From Planctomycetota bacterium (GTDB lineage: Bacteria > Planctomycetota > Phycisphaerae > Phycisphaerales > Phycisphaeraceae): a DNA stretch of 64,000 bases. The notes below the pieces were generated by a model that was not told the DNA's origin, did no database searches, and was given only the letters and a program-made list of their open reading frames with translations. The stretch's first letter is position 1; every line of letters begins with the position of its first letter. Below are positions 1-9,461 of this stretch, in pieces. Position numbers and translations under genes: made by a program. The stretch lies in the NCBI GenBank assembly GCA_024276075.1, contig JAJRXX010000052.1, positions 1 through 64,000 on the forward strand, in the 5' to 3' direction.

Positions 1-95
1 CGAGTGAGATCGTCAGTGCCAAGAGTGCCATCAGGAGGCTGTTGGCGCGTGGTGGGCGTGTTTGTATTGAAGGCGTCATCGGGGTTAAAGGATAA
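1..95 (+). CDS. C-terminal end of an unidentified protein (partial)
   Basis: The frame opening at base 3 is clear to a TAA at 93-95 and encodes the last 30 residues, ending RVCIEGVIGVKG. The other two forward frames stop sooner or look less protein-like. Its place before nuoJ suggests a complex I gene such as nuoI or nuoH, but the residues match neither C-terminus that I can recall, so the identity is left open. Confidence 0.35.
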   Translation, partial: SEIVSAKSAIRRLLARGGRVCIEGVIGVKG

Positions 96-206
96 GACCG
101 TGGGCAAGTGGTGACAACTGTGCGGGAAGGGGACGGGTTACCCGTGCGATGGGACACAGGTACGACAAGGGCGCGCGGTGTGTGTGTTAATTATTTTGAT
201 GTTTGT

Positions 207-235
207 TTGACCGACAAATCGTGGCCCGGTATCTT
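207..235 (+). promoter_or_regulatory. Possible sigma70-type promoter before nuoJ
   Basis: TTGACC at 207-212 and TATCTT at 230-235 are separated by 17 bp, close to the TTGACA/TATAAT consensus. It lies in the 180-bp gap before nuoJ, so nuoJ-N may have an internal promoter in addition to read-through from upstream nuo genes. Seen by pattern only. Confidence 0.4.
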
Positions 236-276
236 CTCATCAGTAATAGTTGTTCCGGTTATCTAATCGTGTTGCT

Positions 277-843
277 ATGGGGTTCGGCCCATTGTCGATC
301 CTTGCACAAGTCTCGTCCGTTGACCCAGCCCAGCAAGCGGCTCCAGCGCTGTTCTATGGGTTTGCAATACTTACGTGCCTCAGCGCGTGGGCGATTGTGG
401 TTACCCAGAATATCGTCCGTATGAGTGTCTACCTCCTGTTAACGCTTGGGGGCGCAGCGGGGTTGTATTTTATGCTTGGCGCGGAATTTCTCGCGGCCAT
501 TCAATTGGTCGTATACGCAGGCGGGACGCTGATCTTAATTGTGTTCGGCATCATGCTCACGAGCAAAAATCCGTTTATGCAGCTGCGCCCGCAGGGGTGG
601 GAAGTTGCCCTTGCGGTGCTGATCGCGGTATCAATCGGGGGATTACTGTTGTTGGCGTTGGTGAACAGCCCGATGCCCGAGTCAGGTCAGGCCGGCAATG
701 CGCTGGTGGGGTATGGTCACGTGAGCGTCATTGGAAAGGCACTGCTGGGCGCGTATTTGGTCCCGTTTGAGGTCGCAGCGGTCCTGCTGCTGGTCGTGAT
801 GATCGGGGCGGCGTACATTGCCCGGCGCAGGGCTGAAGAATAA
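277..843 (+). CDS. nuoJ: NADH-quinone oxidoreductase subunit J
   Basis: Membrane subunit of respiratory complex I, which couples NADH oxidation by quinone to ion translocation across the cytoplasmic membrane. About 188 residues with five hydrophobic segments. The stretch AIQLVVYAGGTLILIVFGIM is the conserved NuoJ third helix carrying the pi-bulge-like YAGG region. The ATG at 277 is preferred; an in-frame TTG at 250 would add nine residues, and neither has a clear ribosome-binding site. It heads the visible series J-K-L-M-N, in the canonical bacterial order, with an 88-bp gap to nuoK. Confidence 0.93.
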   Translation: MGFGPLSILAQVSSVDPAQQAAPALFYGFAILTCLSAWAIVVTQNIVRMSVYLLLTLGGAAGLYFMLGAEFLAAIQLVVYAGGTLILIVFGIMLTSKNPFMQLRPQGWEVALAVLIAVSIGGLLLLALVNSPMPESGQAGNALVGYGHVSVIGKALLGAYLVPFEVAAVLLLVVMIGAAYIARRRAEE

Positions 844-931
844 CGGTATTTTGTGGTTGGCCGCATCGGCGGACGCCAATAGCGCGTACACAAGTATTAA
901 CCGGGGATTTCAACGATTTAAGATACCGACC

Positions 932-1273
932 ATGAGTTCAGTCACCACCATAGGCCTGACGCATTTCGTGATCGTGTCGTTCTTTCTAGTGGCGGCGGGT
1001 ATTGCGACGATGCTCACCAAGCGAAACGCGATCGGCATCCTGATCGGCGTCGAGTTGGTTTTGAATGCCGCGGGGGTCAATTTTGTGGCGTTTAATCGTT
1101 TCGCCTGGCCCGCCTCCGCGTCGGGACAGATCGCGATCGACGGGACGATGTTTGCGATTTTTGTCGTTGTGCTAGCCGCTGCGGAGGCGGCGGTGGCGCT
1201 GGCGATTTTTCTCAATTTTTACAACAATTTTAGTACCATCGACGTCGAAAAAGCCACGCAACTGAAAGGGTAG
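932..1273 (+). CDS. nuoK: NADH-quinone oxidoreductase subunit K
   Basis: Small 113-residue membrane subunit of complex I, related to MrpC-type antiporter subunits. It has three transmembrane helices. The segment IGILIGVELVLNAAGVNFVAF contains the conserved glutamate of helix 2 (Glu in GVELVLNA) required for ion translocation, and a second glutamate follows in AAAEAAVALAI of helix 3. The ATG at 932 gives the normal family length; the longer open frame from 818 overlaps nuoJ and lacks an appropriate site. nuoL follows about 50 bp downstream. Confidence 0.95.
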   Translation: MSSVTTIGLTHFVIVSFFLVAAGIATMLTKRNAIGILIGVELVLNAAGVNFVAFNRFAWPASASGQIAIDGTMFAIFVVVLAAAEAAVALAIFLNFYNNFSTIDVEKATQLKG

Positions 1274-1322
1274 TGTGCCGTATCGGTGAGTGGGCCCCGG
1301 CCCCGCCGACCGCCAAAGATCC

Positions 1323-3452
1323 ATGACACCGACCCAGCAACTGATCCGTGACCTGTTCGTGACCGCGACCCTGCTGCCGTTGGCCAGTAGCCTGATCGTG
1401 CTATTTATCGGTAAGCGCGTGATGGGCAAGGGTGCGGCGTGGTTTGCAACGGCGGCGATGGGGTGTGGCTTTGCTTGTTCGGTCTATGGGCTGCGATTGT
1501 GGCTCGAACACGCGCCTGGGACGATCCTATGGAACGTGCCCTGGATCCCGCTGCCCGCATTCGGCGGGGGGTGGCTGTACCTCGGGGCGATGATCGATGG
1601 GCTGACCGTGGCGATGATGGTTATGGTCACGGGCGTCGCCACGTTGGTGCACCTCTACAGCATCGGTTACATGAAGGGCGACGCGCGGTTCGAGCGATTT
1701 TTCGCCTATCTGTCGCTATTCACCTTTTCGATGCTCGGGATCGTGATCAGCAACTCGATCATGCAGCTCTTTGTGTTCTGGGAGTTGGTGGGACTCACGA
1801 GCTACCTCTTAATCGGTTTTTGGTTCGAGAAGCGGGCCCCGCAGTTGGCGTGCAAGAAGGCCTTCGTGATGAACCGCGTGGGCGATATGGGCTTTTTGAT
1901 CGGGTTCGGGATACTTTTTTACAAGCTGGGCGGTCGCTTGTTGCTGCCGGCCGCAGCGGGTGCTGTGGACGCAGAAGGCCACGCGGTGGTGACTATGTTC
2001 GACGCGATCCGCAGTGTGATCGAGGCGGACGGATACTCGATCACGAACCCACCCATGTGGCTAACAGCGGCGGGCATTGGCCTGTTCTTCGGTGCCATCG
2101 GCAAGAGCGCTCAGTTCCCGTTGCACACGTGGCTGCCCGACGCCATGGAGGGGCCGACGCCTGTTTCGTCGATCGTACACTCCGCGACCATGGTTGCCGC
2201 GGGCGTATATCTAACGGGTCGGCTCTACCCGATCCTCACGCCGGGGGCGCACCTGTTCATCGCGACGATCGGCTTGGTCACACTGGTAATGGCGGCTTGC
2301 ATGGCGCTGGTAATGACCGACATCAAGCGCGTGTTAGCCTACTCGACCATTTCGCAGTTGGGCTACATGATCCTGGGGCTGGGAACGGGTGCGTATGCCT
2401 ATGCGCTGTTTCACCTGATCACGCACGCGTTTTTCAAGTGCTGCCTGTTTCAGTGCTCCGGATCGGTTATCAATGCTGCGCATCACCAGCAGGACATGCG
2501 TTACTACGGCGGGCTGGGTAAGAAGCTGCCCGTGACCGCGCTGTGTTACTTCGTCTGCACGCTGGCGATCGCGGGTGCGTCGATTCCTTATTCAAATCTG
2601 GGTATTAGCGGCTTCTATTCTAAAGACGGCATCATCGCGGGCACGATCAACTACGGCCACGCGATGGCGGCATTCGGCCCTTATGCGAAGCTGTTCTATT
2701 GGGGCCCGCTTGCGGTGGCGTATCTCACGGTTTTCTACATGGCGCGTAGCTTTGCGTTGACGTTTCTGGGTAAGCCGCGTGACCAGCACCTGCACGACCA
2801 CGCACGCGAGGCGCCGTGGACGATGGTCTTGCCTCAGGTATGCCTTGCCGCCATGGCGATCCTGTCGGCGCCGTTCATCATGCCGTTTTGGTTGGACCTG
2901 ATCGTCGGTTCCGAGCCTGCCGCCGCAGCGGGGTGGCTCCAGCGGGCTACGGACTTGGCGCACGGTCCCGCGATGCACGATACACACGCCGGTTTGTTGC
3001 AGGGGGTGGGCTGGATCATCGCGTTGGTAGCGGGCGTCGCGATCTACCAGCCGGGTATGGCCATCAGCTCGAAGGTCGCCGCAGTACCTGGTATCAAGCA
3101 GCTATACACCTGGGCGTACAACAAGTTTTACTTTGACGCGCTTTACGACGTGTTCACCGTGAGCCTGGTCAAGACCGTGTCCCGTATCGTCGGCACGATC
3201 GACAAATACATCGTCGACGGGATGGTAAACCTAGCGGGCTGGACGGGGCGATTCGGCGCGTTCCTGACGGGTGTATTTGATAGCCAGGTGGTCGACGGTG
3301 CTGTCAACGGCGCCGCCAACGTCGCTGCCAGTGGTGGGCAACTGCTGCGTGGCACTCAGATGGGGCGCGTGCGTGCATACGTATTGTTTTTATTCGTTTC
3401 CGCAACGGTGGTGACGCTGATGGTCATCACCGTTACCCTGGCGGCGCGGTAG
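1323..3452 (+). CDS. nuoL: NADH-quinone oxidoreductase subunit L
   Basis: Largest antiporter-like subunit of the membrane arm of complex I, 709 residues. It carries the proton-antiporter core with the hallmark FWELVGLTSYLLIGFW (essential Glu of TM5), GKSAQFPLHTWLPDAMEGPTPVSS, and TDIKRVLAYSTISQLGYM. The C-terminus continues into a long helical region ending in a final hydrophobic segment, as expected for the lateral helix and anchor. The ATG at 1323 is chosen because the in-frame start 11 codons upstream adds a Pro/Gly/Arg-rich tail not seen in the family. Length is slightly above the usual 610-650 because of loop insertions around residues 200-240. Confidence 0.96.
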   Translation: MTPTQQLIRDLFVTATLLPLASSLIVLFIGKRVMGKGAAWFATAAMGCGFACSVYGLRLWLEHAPGTILWNVPWIPLPAFGGGWLYLGAMIDGLTVAMMVMVTGVATLVHLYSIGYMKGDARFERFFAYLSLFTFSMLGIVISNSIMQLFVFWELVGLTSYLLIGFWFEKRAPQLACKKAFVMNRVGDMGFLIGFGILFYKLGGRLLLPAAAGAVDAEGHAVVTMFDAIRSVIEADGYSITNPPMWLTAAGIGLFFGAIGKSAQFPLHTWLPDAMEGPTPVSSIVHSATMVAAGVYLTGRLYPILTPGAHLFIATIGLVTLVMAACMALVMTDIKRVLAYSTISQLGYMILGLGTGAYAYALFHLITHAFFKCCLFQCSGSVINAAHHQQDMRYYGGLGKKLPVTALCYFVCTLAIAGASIPYSNLGISGFYSKDGIIAGTINYGHAMAAFGPYAKLFYWGPLAVAYLTVFYMARSFALTFLGKPRDQHLHDHAREAPWTMVLPQVCLAAMAILSAPFIMPFWLDLIVGSEPAAAAGWLQRATDLAHGPAMHDTHAGLLQGVGWIIALVAGVAIYQPGMAISSKVAAVPGIKQLYTWAYNKFYFDALYDVFTVSLVKTVSRIVGTIDKYIVDGMVNLAGWTGRFGAFLTGVFDSQVVDGAVNGAANVAASGGQLLRGTQMGRVRAYVLFLFVSATVVTLMVITVTLAAR

Positions 3453-3500
3453 CATCGAGGCCGATGCCGATCGTCGACGGTTTATAAGGATTTGCTGATC

Positions 3501-5063
3501 ATGGAATCCCAATTACTCAACTGGATGATCTTTACCCCTGCGATAGGCGCGGGCTTGTGCTTGCTGCCGGGGATATCGAAGCAAGCCGCCAGAAAAATCG
3601 CACTGGTTGCTTCGCTGATCACGTTTGGCCTCAGCGCCCAGATCGCTACCGCGTACTACGCTGCGGGGCTCGACGGCGTGCAGTTCGAGACGTCGATCGA
3701 GTGGATCGCCGCGATCAACGCGTACTACCGTGTGGGCGTGGACGGCTTATCGTTGCCGCTGGTGTTGCTGACCACGTCGTTGAGCATATTGATCGTATTG
3801 GCTTCGTGGAAGATCGAGAAAGCGACCAACGCGTTTATGGCGCTCTACCTATTCCTGTTTACAGGCATGATGGGTGTGTTCTTGTCGTTGGATATGTTCC
3901 TGTTCTACGTGTTCTTCGAGATATCGTTGCTGCCGATGTACTTTTTGATCGGCGTATGGGGCGGCCCTCGCAAGGAATACGCGGCGATCAAGTTCTTTCT
4001 CTACACGTTGGCCGGGTCGATCTGCCTGCTCGTGGTGATGCTGGGGCTTTATTTCCTGACACCCGCTGCAACGGGCGCGGGTAATACTTGGGTGATGGTT
4101 AGCTCCGACCCCGGCGTGGTGACGCTGCAATCCGAAGCTGTGCGCGGGCTGTTTGCACAGACCGGCGAGTATTGGCTGTTTGCACGGTGGGCGTTTTGGC
4201 TGACGTTCATTGCGTTTGCGATCAAGCTACCCCTGGCTCCACTGCACACGTGGCTGCCCGACGCGCACGTGGAGGCACCGACGCCTATTTCTATGATCCT
4301 GGCTGGGGTGCTGCTGAAGATGGGTGGCTACGCGTTGATGCGGATCACGTACCCGTTCTTTCCCGACGCGGCGAGATACTTCTGGGTGGCGGTGGCGATC
4401 ATTGCAGTATTCGGCATCCTCTACGGTGCGTTGTGTGCTATGGCGCAGACCGACTGGAAAAAGCTCGTGGCATACTCGTCCGTGAGCCACATGGGGTACG
4501 TGGCGCTGGGTATCGCGATGATGACCCGTACCGCCTTTGACGGGGCGTATTACCAGATGATCGGCCACGGTATCAGCAGCGCGCTGATGTTCTTCTTGGT
4601 GGGCGTGGTGTATGAGCGTGCGCATCACCGTGACCTGGAACGTTTCGGTGGCCTGTGGCTAAAGTGGCCCGGGTATGGCGGGTGGTCGATGGTCGGTTTC
4701 TTTGCGGGCATGGGTTTGCCGGGCTTGTGCGGGTTTATCGGTGAGATCATGGTCCTGCTGGGCACGTTTGAGGCTGCGGGCAATCCCGGCTTTGACCCCG
4801 CCACGGTCTACACACTGGGCATCCTCGCGGCGGCGGCGGTTGTGCTCACGGCTGGGTACATCCTCTGGATGTTCCAGCGGGTGTACATGGGTCCGGAGAA
4901 ACCTGATTACAAAGAATACGCTTCCGTCACGGGTCGTGAATACGTCATCATGGCCACGCTGGGCATCGCGGCGGTGGTTTTTGGCATCGTGCCGGTGCTC
5001 GTATTTAATCTGACTGATCCGACGTTCACTTCGATTATGAAGATCCTCGGCGTCAGCGGCTGA
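3501..5063 (+). CDS. nuoM: NADH-quinone oxidoreductase subunit M
   Basis: Second antiporter-like subunit of complex I, 520 residues with about 14 helices. Conserved stretches include YVFFEISLLPMYFLIGVWGG (functional Glu of TM5), KLPLAPLHTWLPDAHVEAPTP, and WKKLVAYSSVSHMGYVALGI. An AAGGA at 3486-3490 sits about ten bases before the ATG at 3501, which decides against the TTG at 3492. It follows nuoL after a short gap and precedes nuoN by about 40 bp, consistent with one transcript. Confidence 0.96.
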   Translation: MESQLLNWMIFTPAIGAGLCLLPGISKQAARKIALVASLITFGLSAQIATAYYAAGLDGVQFETSIEWIAAINAYYRVGVDGLSLPLVLLTTSLSILIVLASWKIEKATNAFMALYLFLFTGMMGVFLSLDMFLFYVFFEISLLPMYFLIGVWGGPRKEYAAIKFFLYTLAGSICLLVVMLGLYFLTPAATGAGNTWVMVSSDPGVVTLQSEAVRGLFAQTGEYWLFARWAFWLTFIAFAIKLPLAPLHTWLPDAHVEAPTPISMILAGVLLKMGGYALMRITYPFFPDAARYFWVAVAIIAVFGILYGALCAMAQTDWKKLVAYSSVSHMGYVALGIAMMTRTAFDGAYYQMIGHGISSALMFFLVGVVYERAHHRDLERFGGLWLKWPGYGGWSMVGFFAGMGLPGLCGFIGEIMVLLGTFEAAGNPGFDPATVYTLGILAAAAVVLTAGYILWMFQRVYMGPEKPDYKEYASVTGREYVIMATLGIAAVVFGIVPVLVFNLTDPTFTSIMKILGVSG

Positions 5064-5106
5064 TCGGGCCGGTGTATTGAGCTAATTACGATAAGGACAC
5101 TACGAC

Positions 5107-6708
5107 GTGACCCCTGCGATACCTGATTGGTCTGAACTGCAATTGATCGCGCCCGAGCTTTGGCTGGTGGCGGCGATGTGCGCGGTGATCTTGGTGCCGT
5201 TTATCAAGCGAGACAGCGTGGCGCTACCAATGGGCGCTGCTGTGTTGGGGCTTGTGTTGGCGAGTTATTCCGCTGTGTCCACACTCAGCAGCGTCGACAG
5301 CGCCGGCTCGATCTTTTCGGGCATGTTGACGGTTGATTATTTCAGTCAGTTTTTCAAGGTGCTGCTGGTGCTGTTTACCCTACTGGTGATCACGCTGTGG
5401 TGGCTGACATCTTGCAACCGGACACACGCGTACGACGCGCCTGATTTTTTGTGCCTGCTGTTGGGCGCGGCACTGGGTATGTCCTTGATGGCCTCGGCGA
5501 GTAACCTGCTGATGATTTTTCTCGCCATCGAATCGGCGTCGATGCCCAGCTTTGCACTGGCAGGGTTTCGTAAGCGGTCGCGGGCGGGGTCGGAAGGATC
5601 GCTCAAATACGTAATTTTCGGTGCCGCCAGCAGCGCGATCATGCTCTACGGCATGTCGTTGATCTACGGGTGCGCGGGTACGCTGGGGCTGCCGGGCGTT
5701 GCGGAAGCGGTCGCGTCGGATATGACCCCGTTGATGGCGGTGGGCTTGGCGGCGATGTTTGTCGGATTGGCGTTTAAGCTCTCAGCGGTGCCGATGCACT
5801 TCTGGTGCCCCGACGTGTTCCAGGGCGCGCCGACCGAAGTCACGACGTTTCTATCCGTGGCGTCGAAGGGGGCTGCGGTGTGTTTGCTGGTGCGTCTGCT
5901 GCACGCGTTCGGGGTTGCGACGATCCCAGTTGCCGGGCCTGCGACACTAGCGGGGATGGGCGTCGCCGTGGCGATCCTTGGCGGCGTGACCGCGACGTGG
6001 GGCAACCTCGTGGCGATGCACCAGACAAATATCAAACGGCTATTGGCGTACAGCTCGATAGCCCACGCGGGTTACATGATTATGGCTGCGAGTCTGATTG
6101 TGACCTCGGGCGGAGCGGCACAGGGTGTCATTGGGGCGCTCCTGTTTTACTTGTTGATCTACACCTTTATGAACTTGGGCGCGTTTACGGTCGTCGGCTT
6201 GGTGGCGTTGTACACCGGCAGCGAAGAACTATCCGACTACGTCGGCCTGATGAAGCGTTCGCCTGTGTTGGCGGTGCTGATGACACTGTTTCTGTTTAGC
6301 CTGTTCGGCATGCCCGGCTTGGGTGGTTTTATGGGCAAGATATACCTGATGCGGTCGATGGCCGACGCCGGGTCGGGCGGGTTTGTCCTGATCGTTGTAC
6401 TGCTTCTGAACACACTGGTGAGTTTGTATTACTACATGCGTCCGATTTATTTCATGAGTTTTGTGGCCGACACACAGGATCGTCCGGCATTTACCCCACG
6501 CGGGTTGGGCATTGCGATGTTGATATTGTGTGCCGCGGTACTGCTGTGGACGGGTCTGTTGCCCGGCAAGGCGGGTAGCCTAACGGTTGACTACGCCGTA
6601 TTAGCTACTGCTGATCATCGTCACCGGTTGGAAATCGCGTCCCCGTCAGCGGTGGTCGAGGTGTCGGCTATCGTGACTGAAACACTTGCACAGACCCCGC
6701 ACGACTGA
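5107..6708 (+). CDS. nuoN: NADH-quinone oxidoreductase subunit N
   Basis: Third antiporter-like subunit of complex I, 533 residues. The core shows FLAIESASMPSFALAGFRKR (conserved Glu), FKLSAVPMHFWCPDVFQGAP, and TNIKRLLAYSSIAHAGYMIM. The start is GTG at 5107, supported by AAGGA about ten bases upstream. Unusual for the family is a soluble C-terminal tail of about 40 residues after the last helix, from roughly residue 490, containing HRHRLEIASPSAVVEV. It ends the recognisable nuo operon. Confidence 0.95.
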   Translation: MTPAIPDWSELQLIAPELWLVAAMCAVILVPFIKRDSVALPMGAAVLGLVLASYSAVSTLSSVDSAGSIFSGMLTVDYFSQFFKVLLVLFTLLVITLWWLTSCNRTHAYDAPDFLCLLLGAALGMSLMASASNLLMIFLAIESASMPSFALAGFRKRSRAGSEGSLKYVIFGAASSAIMLYGMSLIYGCAGTLGLPGVAEAVASDMTPLMAVGLAAMFVGLAFKLSAVPMHFWCPDVFQGAPTEVTTFLSVASKGAAVCLLVRLLHAFGVATIPVAGPATLAGMGVAVAILGGVTATWGNLVAMHQTNIKRLLAYSSIAHAGYMIMAASLIVTSGGAAQGVIGALLFYLLIYTFMNLGAFTVVGLVALYTGSEELSDYVGLMKRSPVLAVLMTLFLFSLFGMPGLGGFMGKIYLMRSMADAGSGGFVLIVVLLLNTLVSLYYYMRPIYFMSFVADTQDRPAFTPRGLGIAMLILCAAVLLWTGLLPGKAGSLTVDYAVLATADHRHRLEIASPSAVVEVSAIVTETLAQTPHD

Positions 6709-6742
6709 ACGTGTCGAGCGGAAATCGAATAGGGCGATATTC

Positions 6743-7183
6743 TTGGCTGATCTAACCGCAACAAAGTCTGGCCTGGCTGACGAGCTCAATCACCTTTTGG
6801 TAATGGAGTCGCGTAGCCTCGCCCGGCACATCGACGAGGCCAAGCCGTACCTCTCGCCGCAGACGCATCACATCTGGGCGCAGACCCAGCGTGTGGCCCA
6901 TATGAGCAGCGATCACGAGCAACGCTTGGGTGCCATAATTGATCGTCTGGGACTCCCCTTCCGACCCGGTACGTTTCAGTCGGAGGTCGCTTCGTACCAC
7001 TTTATTGATCTTCAGACCATGCTTGAGCTATTGATCGGGGAGAAGCGTCAGCAGATTGCTTCATATGAACGCGCCAAGGGTCACGCGGCTAACATGCCCG
7101 AATTGCTGACCGAGCTGGACGATTTGCTCGCCGATACCCAAGGCCAATTGGCATTATTTGAGTCACAGGCCAAGGAAAGTTAA
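6743..7183 (+). CDS. Small ferritin-like (four-helix) protein, function unknown
   Basis: A 146-residue soluble, strongly helical protein. Four amphipathic helices carry Glu/His pairs in ferritin-like spacing: MESRSLARHIDEA, AHMSSDHEQRLG, LLIGEKRQQIASYERA and ELLTELDDLLADTQ. This resembles bacterioferritin-like or DUF892-like domains that bind a di-metal site, but the liganding set is not proven by eye. The TTG at 6743 is favoured; the open frame can be extended to 6686, overlapping the end of nuoN. It lies directly after nuoN and may be co-transcribed, suggesting an iron-handling or stress role, which is inference. Confidence 0.6.
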   Translation: MADLTATKSGLADELNHLLVMESRSLARHIDEAKPYLSPQTHHIWAQTQRVAHMSSDHEQRLGAIIDRLGLPFRPGTFQSEVASYHFIDLQTMLELLIGEKRQQIASYERAKGHAANMPELLTELDDLLADTQGQLALFESQAKES

Positions 7184-7254
7184 TAGGCCAAGGATTGCGG
7201 GTTCGTGCGTTGTTTGTGGCTGACGGGCGCGGCTGCGGGGGAGATTGAATCTGG

Positions 7255-7282
7255 TTGACAAGGCCTGCGCGGGTCCTACACT
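7255..7282 (+). promoter_or_regulatory. Probable promoter of tRNA-Asp
   Basis: A perfect TTGACA at 7255-7260 is followed after 16 bp by TACACT at 7277-7282. It is about 75 bp upstream of the mature tRNA and no other gene starts here, so it most likely drives the tRNA. Confidence 0.6.
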
Positions 7283-7357
7283 TGCTGGCCGAGCCTGTTG
7301 GCGCGGGCTTTGTTTGGTATGGCCGGGGTCTGGTCCCAAGCCCCGCGACGATAACCC

Positions 7358-7431
7358 GGGAGCGTAGCTCAATTGGTTAGAGCACCGGACTGTCGATCCG
7401 GAGGTTGCGGGTTCGATCCCCGTCGCTCTCG
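7358..7431 (+). tRNA. tRNA-Asp (GUC)
   Basis: A full cloverleaf can be drawn. The acceptor GGGAGCG (7358-7364) pairs with CGCTCTC (7424-7430) and G7431 is the discriminator. The D arm is GCTC/GAGC, the anticodon stem CCGGA/TCCGG, and the loop CTGTCGA with anticodon GTC at 7392-7394. The T loop is TTCGATC. Discriminator G and anticodon GUC agree with aspartate. CCA is not encoded. A short T-run follows at 7432. Confidence 0.97.
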
Positions 7432-7620
7432 TTTTTGTAGCGGTCGTGCGTGACGTCTTGTCGCGAGTATCTACAGCACTGCGAACTGCAAGTAGGTTTA
7501 TAAAGCGGTAGCGTGGCGTGTTTTGTTAGCGTCACCGCGGTTGTGCACGTATCGTTTCGGCGTCTGGGGTGCTTTGGGCGGTATAAAGGATCGCTGGGTG
7601 TGACCTTGGCCCGCGTGGCT
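7432..7620. other. Non-coding gap after tRNA-Asp
   Basis: About 190 bp with no convincing reading frame, hairpin or promoter visible apart from the T-run directly after the tRNA. The adjoining 7621-7767 is a repeat element described separately, and 7768-7817 is the short leader of the carbamoyltransferase gene. Confidence 0.5.
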
Positions 7621-7767
7621 TAGAGCGTTTTCTGATTTCGCATGCGGGATTCTCAGCGAGCCGCGCGCGTCAGCAAGCGGGTTTTTGGCTCTAAGAGGTC
7701 CGCTCCCTGACGGTCGCGGCTCGTAGCGAAGTCCTGTCAACCGTACACTCATTCAGAAAATGCTCTA
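7621..7767. repeat. TA-flanked inverted-repeat element, subfamily II copy 1
   Basis: The ends TAGAGCGTTTTCTG (7621-7634) and CAGAAAATGCTCTA (7754-7767) are inverted copies with one mismatch. Inside, GAGCCGCGCGCGTCAG (7658-7673) and CTGACGGTCGCGGCTC (7707-7722) form a second long stem. The inner core, read on the minus strand, matches the copy at 48056-48157 (GAGCCGCGACCGTCAGG followed by AGCGG). The layout suggests a non-autonomous element with TA target ends, similar to MITEs. Confidence 0.8.
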
Positions 7768-7817
7768 GGTTGAGTCGAGATTGGCTAAATCAGGGCCGCT
7801 AGCAGGGACGGGTCAGC

Positions 7818-9455
7818 GTGGGTAAGTCATTTATACTGGGCATCGGCGGGTTTTATCACGATTACAACTGTGCGCTGATTGACGTGGACTCGCGTCGCGT
7901 GGCGATGTGTGAAGCCGAACGGCTATCAAGGCGCAAGCACCACACGATCACCGAGCCCGACGACATCTTGGTGCCGATCCAGAAGTGCTGCAATGACCTA
8001 GGCTGCAGGATCAAAGACATCGACACGGTGGTCTTGGCACACACGGACCCCTTTGAATGCAAGGGTTGGATCCGTGATGAGTTCAGCAAGGCCAAGGTGG
8101 CCGACGTGGACCACCATTTGTGCCACGCAGCGGCGGCGTTCTTCGCGTCCCCCTACGAAGATGCAGCGATCCTTTCTCTCGACGGCTTTGGGGACGGCTC
8201 GAGTGGTATCATCGCATCCGGGTCGGGGACGACACTCGACGAGATTCAGCGCATCCCAGCCGAGCACAGCATCGGGCTGGAGTACCTGCGTGCGACGTAT
8301 CACATCGGGATGGGTGGCCACGGCTCAGAAGGCAAGACGCAGGGGCTGGCGCCGTACGGGCAGCCAGTTTTTTTCGATGAATACATGAAAGAGATTGAAA
8401 TATTGCCCGAGGGTAATCTTCGGCTTGGCCAGCGGCTCCGTAGCGACGACTCCCAACTCGCTGTGGAGGGGGGCTATCTCAGCTCGCTGATACTGAATAA
8501 TGAATTTCTTACACAGTGCTGCCAGCGGCGGATCGACCCCGAGCCGTTGGAAACCGTCCACAAGGACCTTGCTGCGAGCATTCAGAAGGTGCTTGAAGAG
8601 GTGGTGTTGCGGTTAGCGGCGATCGCGGTGGAAAAAACGGGCAAAGACGCGCTGGTCCTCAGCGGTGGCGTGAGTATGAACTCCTCAGCCAACGGGCTGC
8701 TGCTTCGTAGCGGTCGATTCAAGAACATATTCGCGCTTCCGATGTCGTCGGATCGGGGCACCGGGTTAGGCGCTGCGCTCTACCACGCGCACTGCGTGAT
8801 GGGGGTGCCGAGGTTCTATCGGCTCGATGATGTGTTCTACGGCCAAGCGTATACCGATCGCCACGCGGAGCGTGCGATGCGAAAGGGCGGCTTGAAATAC
8901 CAACGATGTGATGATGTAGCGACCGTGGTAGCCGAGGCGATTCGAGACGGCAAGATCGTGGGTTGGTGCCAAGGCCGTTCGGAACTGGGCGCCCGTGCAC
9001 TGGGGCATCGAAGCATCCTCGCTGACCCGCGCAATGCTCAGACGAAAGACTTCGTGAACGCCCGAGTAAAACACCGAGAGGGTTTTAGGCCCTTTGCACC
9101 GGCTGTGCTTGCGGAGCGTGCGGAAGAGTTTTTCGACTTCCCAAAAGGTGTGAGCGATTTGTCTTTGATGACCTTCACTGTGGACACGAACCCCAACGGT
9201 GCTCAAGCGTCGCCCGCCACGACGCACATCGATGGGACCGCTCGGATACAGACCGTTCACCCCGAACGCCACGGCCTGTATCACAGCGTCATTGAACGGT
9301 TTGGCGAGATGACCGGCGTGCCGATTGTGCTCAATACCAGCTTCAATGATAAAGAGGAGCCGATCGTCGAGACGCCTGAAAACGCCGTCTTTATGTTCAT
9401 GCATTCGGACATGGATTTGTTGTGTATCGGGAACGTCATCGGCCAAGAAAAGTAG
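7818..9455 (+). CDS. Carbamoyltransferase, NodU/CmcH family
   Basis: Transfers a carbamoyl group from carbamoyl phosphate, through carbamoyl-AMP, to a hydroxyl of a sugar or secondary metabolite. 545 residues. The N-terminal Kae1-like half has the metal-binding DHHLCHAAAAFFASPY and LSLDGFGDGSSG; later come LSGGVSMNSSANG and, opening the C-terminal domain, GWCQGRSELGARALGHRS and LNTSFNDKEEPIV. Length is normal. The GTG at 7818 follows a purine-rich stretch. The acceptor cannot be read from sequence; the hydrolase gene 6 bp downstream suggests tailoring of a glycan or small molecule. Confidence 0.9.
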   Translation: MGKSFILGIGGFYHDYNCALIDVDSRRVAMCEAERLSRRKHHTITEPDDILVPIQKCCNDLGCRIKDIDTVVLAHTDPFECKGWIRDEFSKAKVADVDHHLCHAAAAFFASPYEDAAILSLDGFGDGSSGIIASGSGTTLDEIQRIPAEHSIGLEYLRATYHIGMGGHGSEGKTQGLAPYGQPVFFDEYMKEIEILPEGNLRLGQRLRSDDSQLAVEGGYLSSLILNNEFLTQCCQRRIDPEPLETVHKDLAASIQKVLEEVVLRLAAIAVEKTGKDALVLSGGVSMNSSANGLLLRSGRFKNIFALPMSSDRGTGLGAALYHAHCVMGVPRFYRLDDVFYGQAYTDRHAERAMRKGGLKYQRCDDVATVVAEAIRDGKIVGWCQGRSELGARALGHRSILADPRNAQTKDFVNARVKHREGFRPFAPAVLAERAEEFFDFPKGVSDLSLMTFTVDTNPNGAQASPATTHIDGTARIQTVHPERHGLYHSVIERFGEMTGVPIVLNTSFNDKEEPIVETPENAVFMFMHSDMDLLCIGNVIGQEK

Positions 9456-9461
9456 CGAGGC

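Noticed and set aside
1439-2521. 360-codon alternative plus-strand frame inside nuoL
   Set aside because: Arg/Gly/His-rich translation without hydrophobic helices, fully overlapped by the clear NuoL frame.
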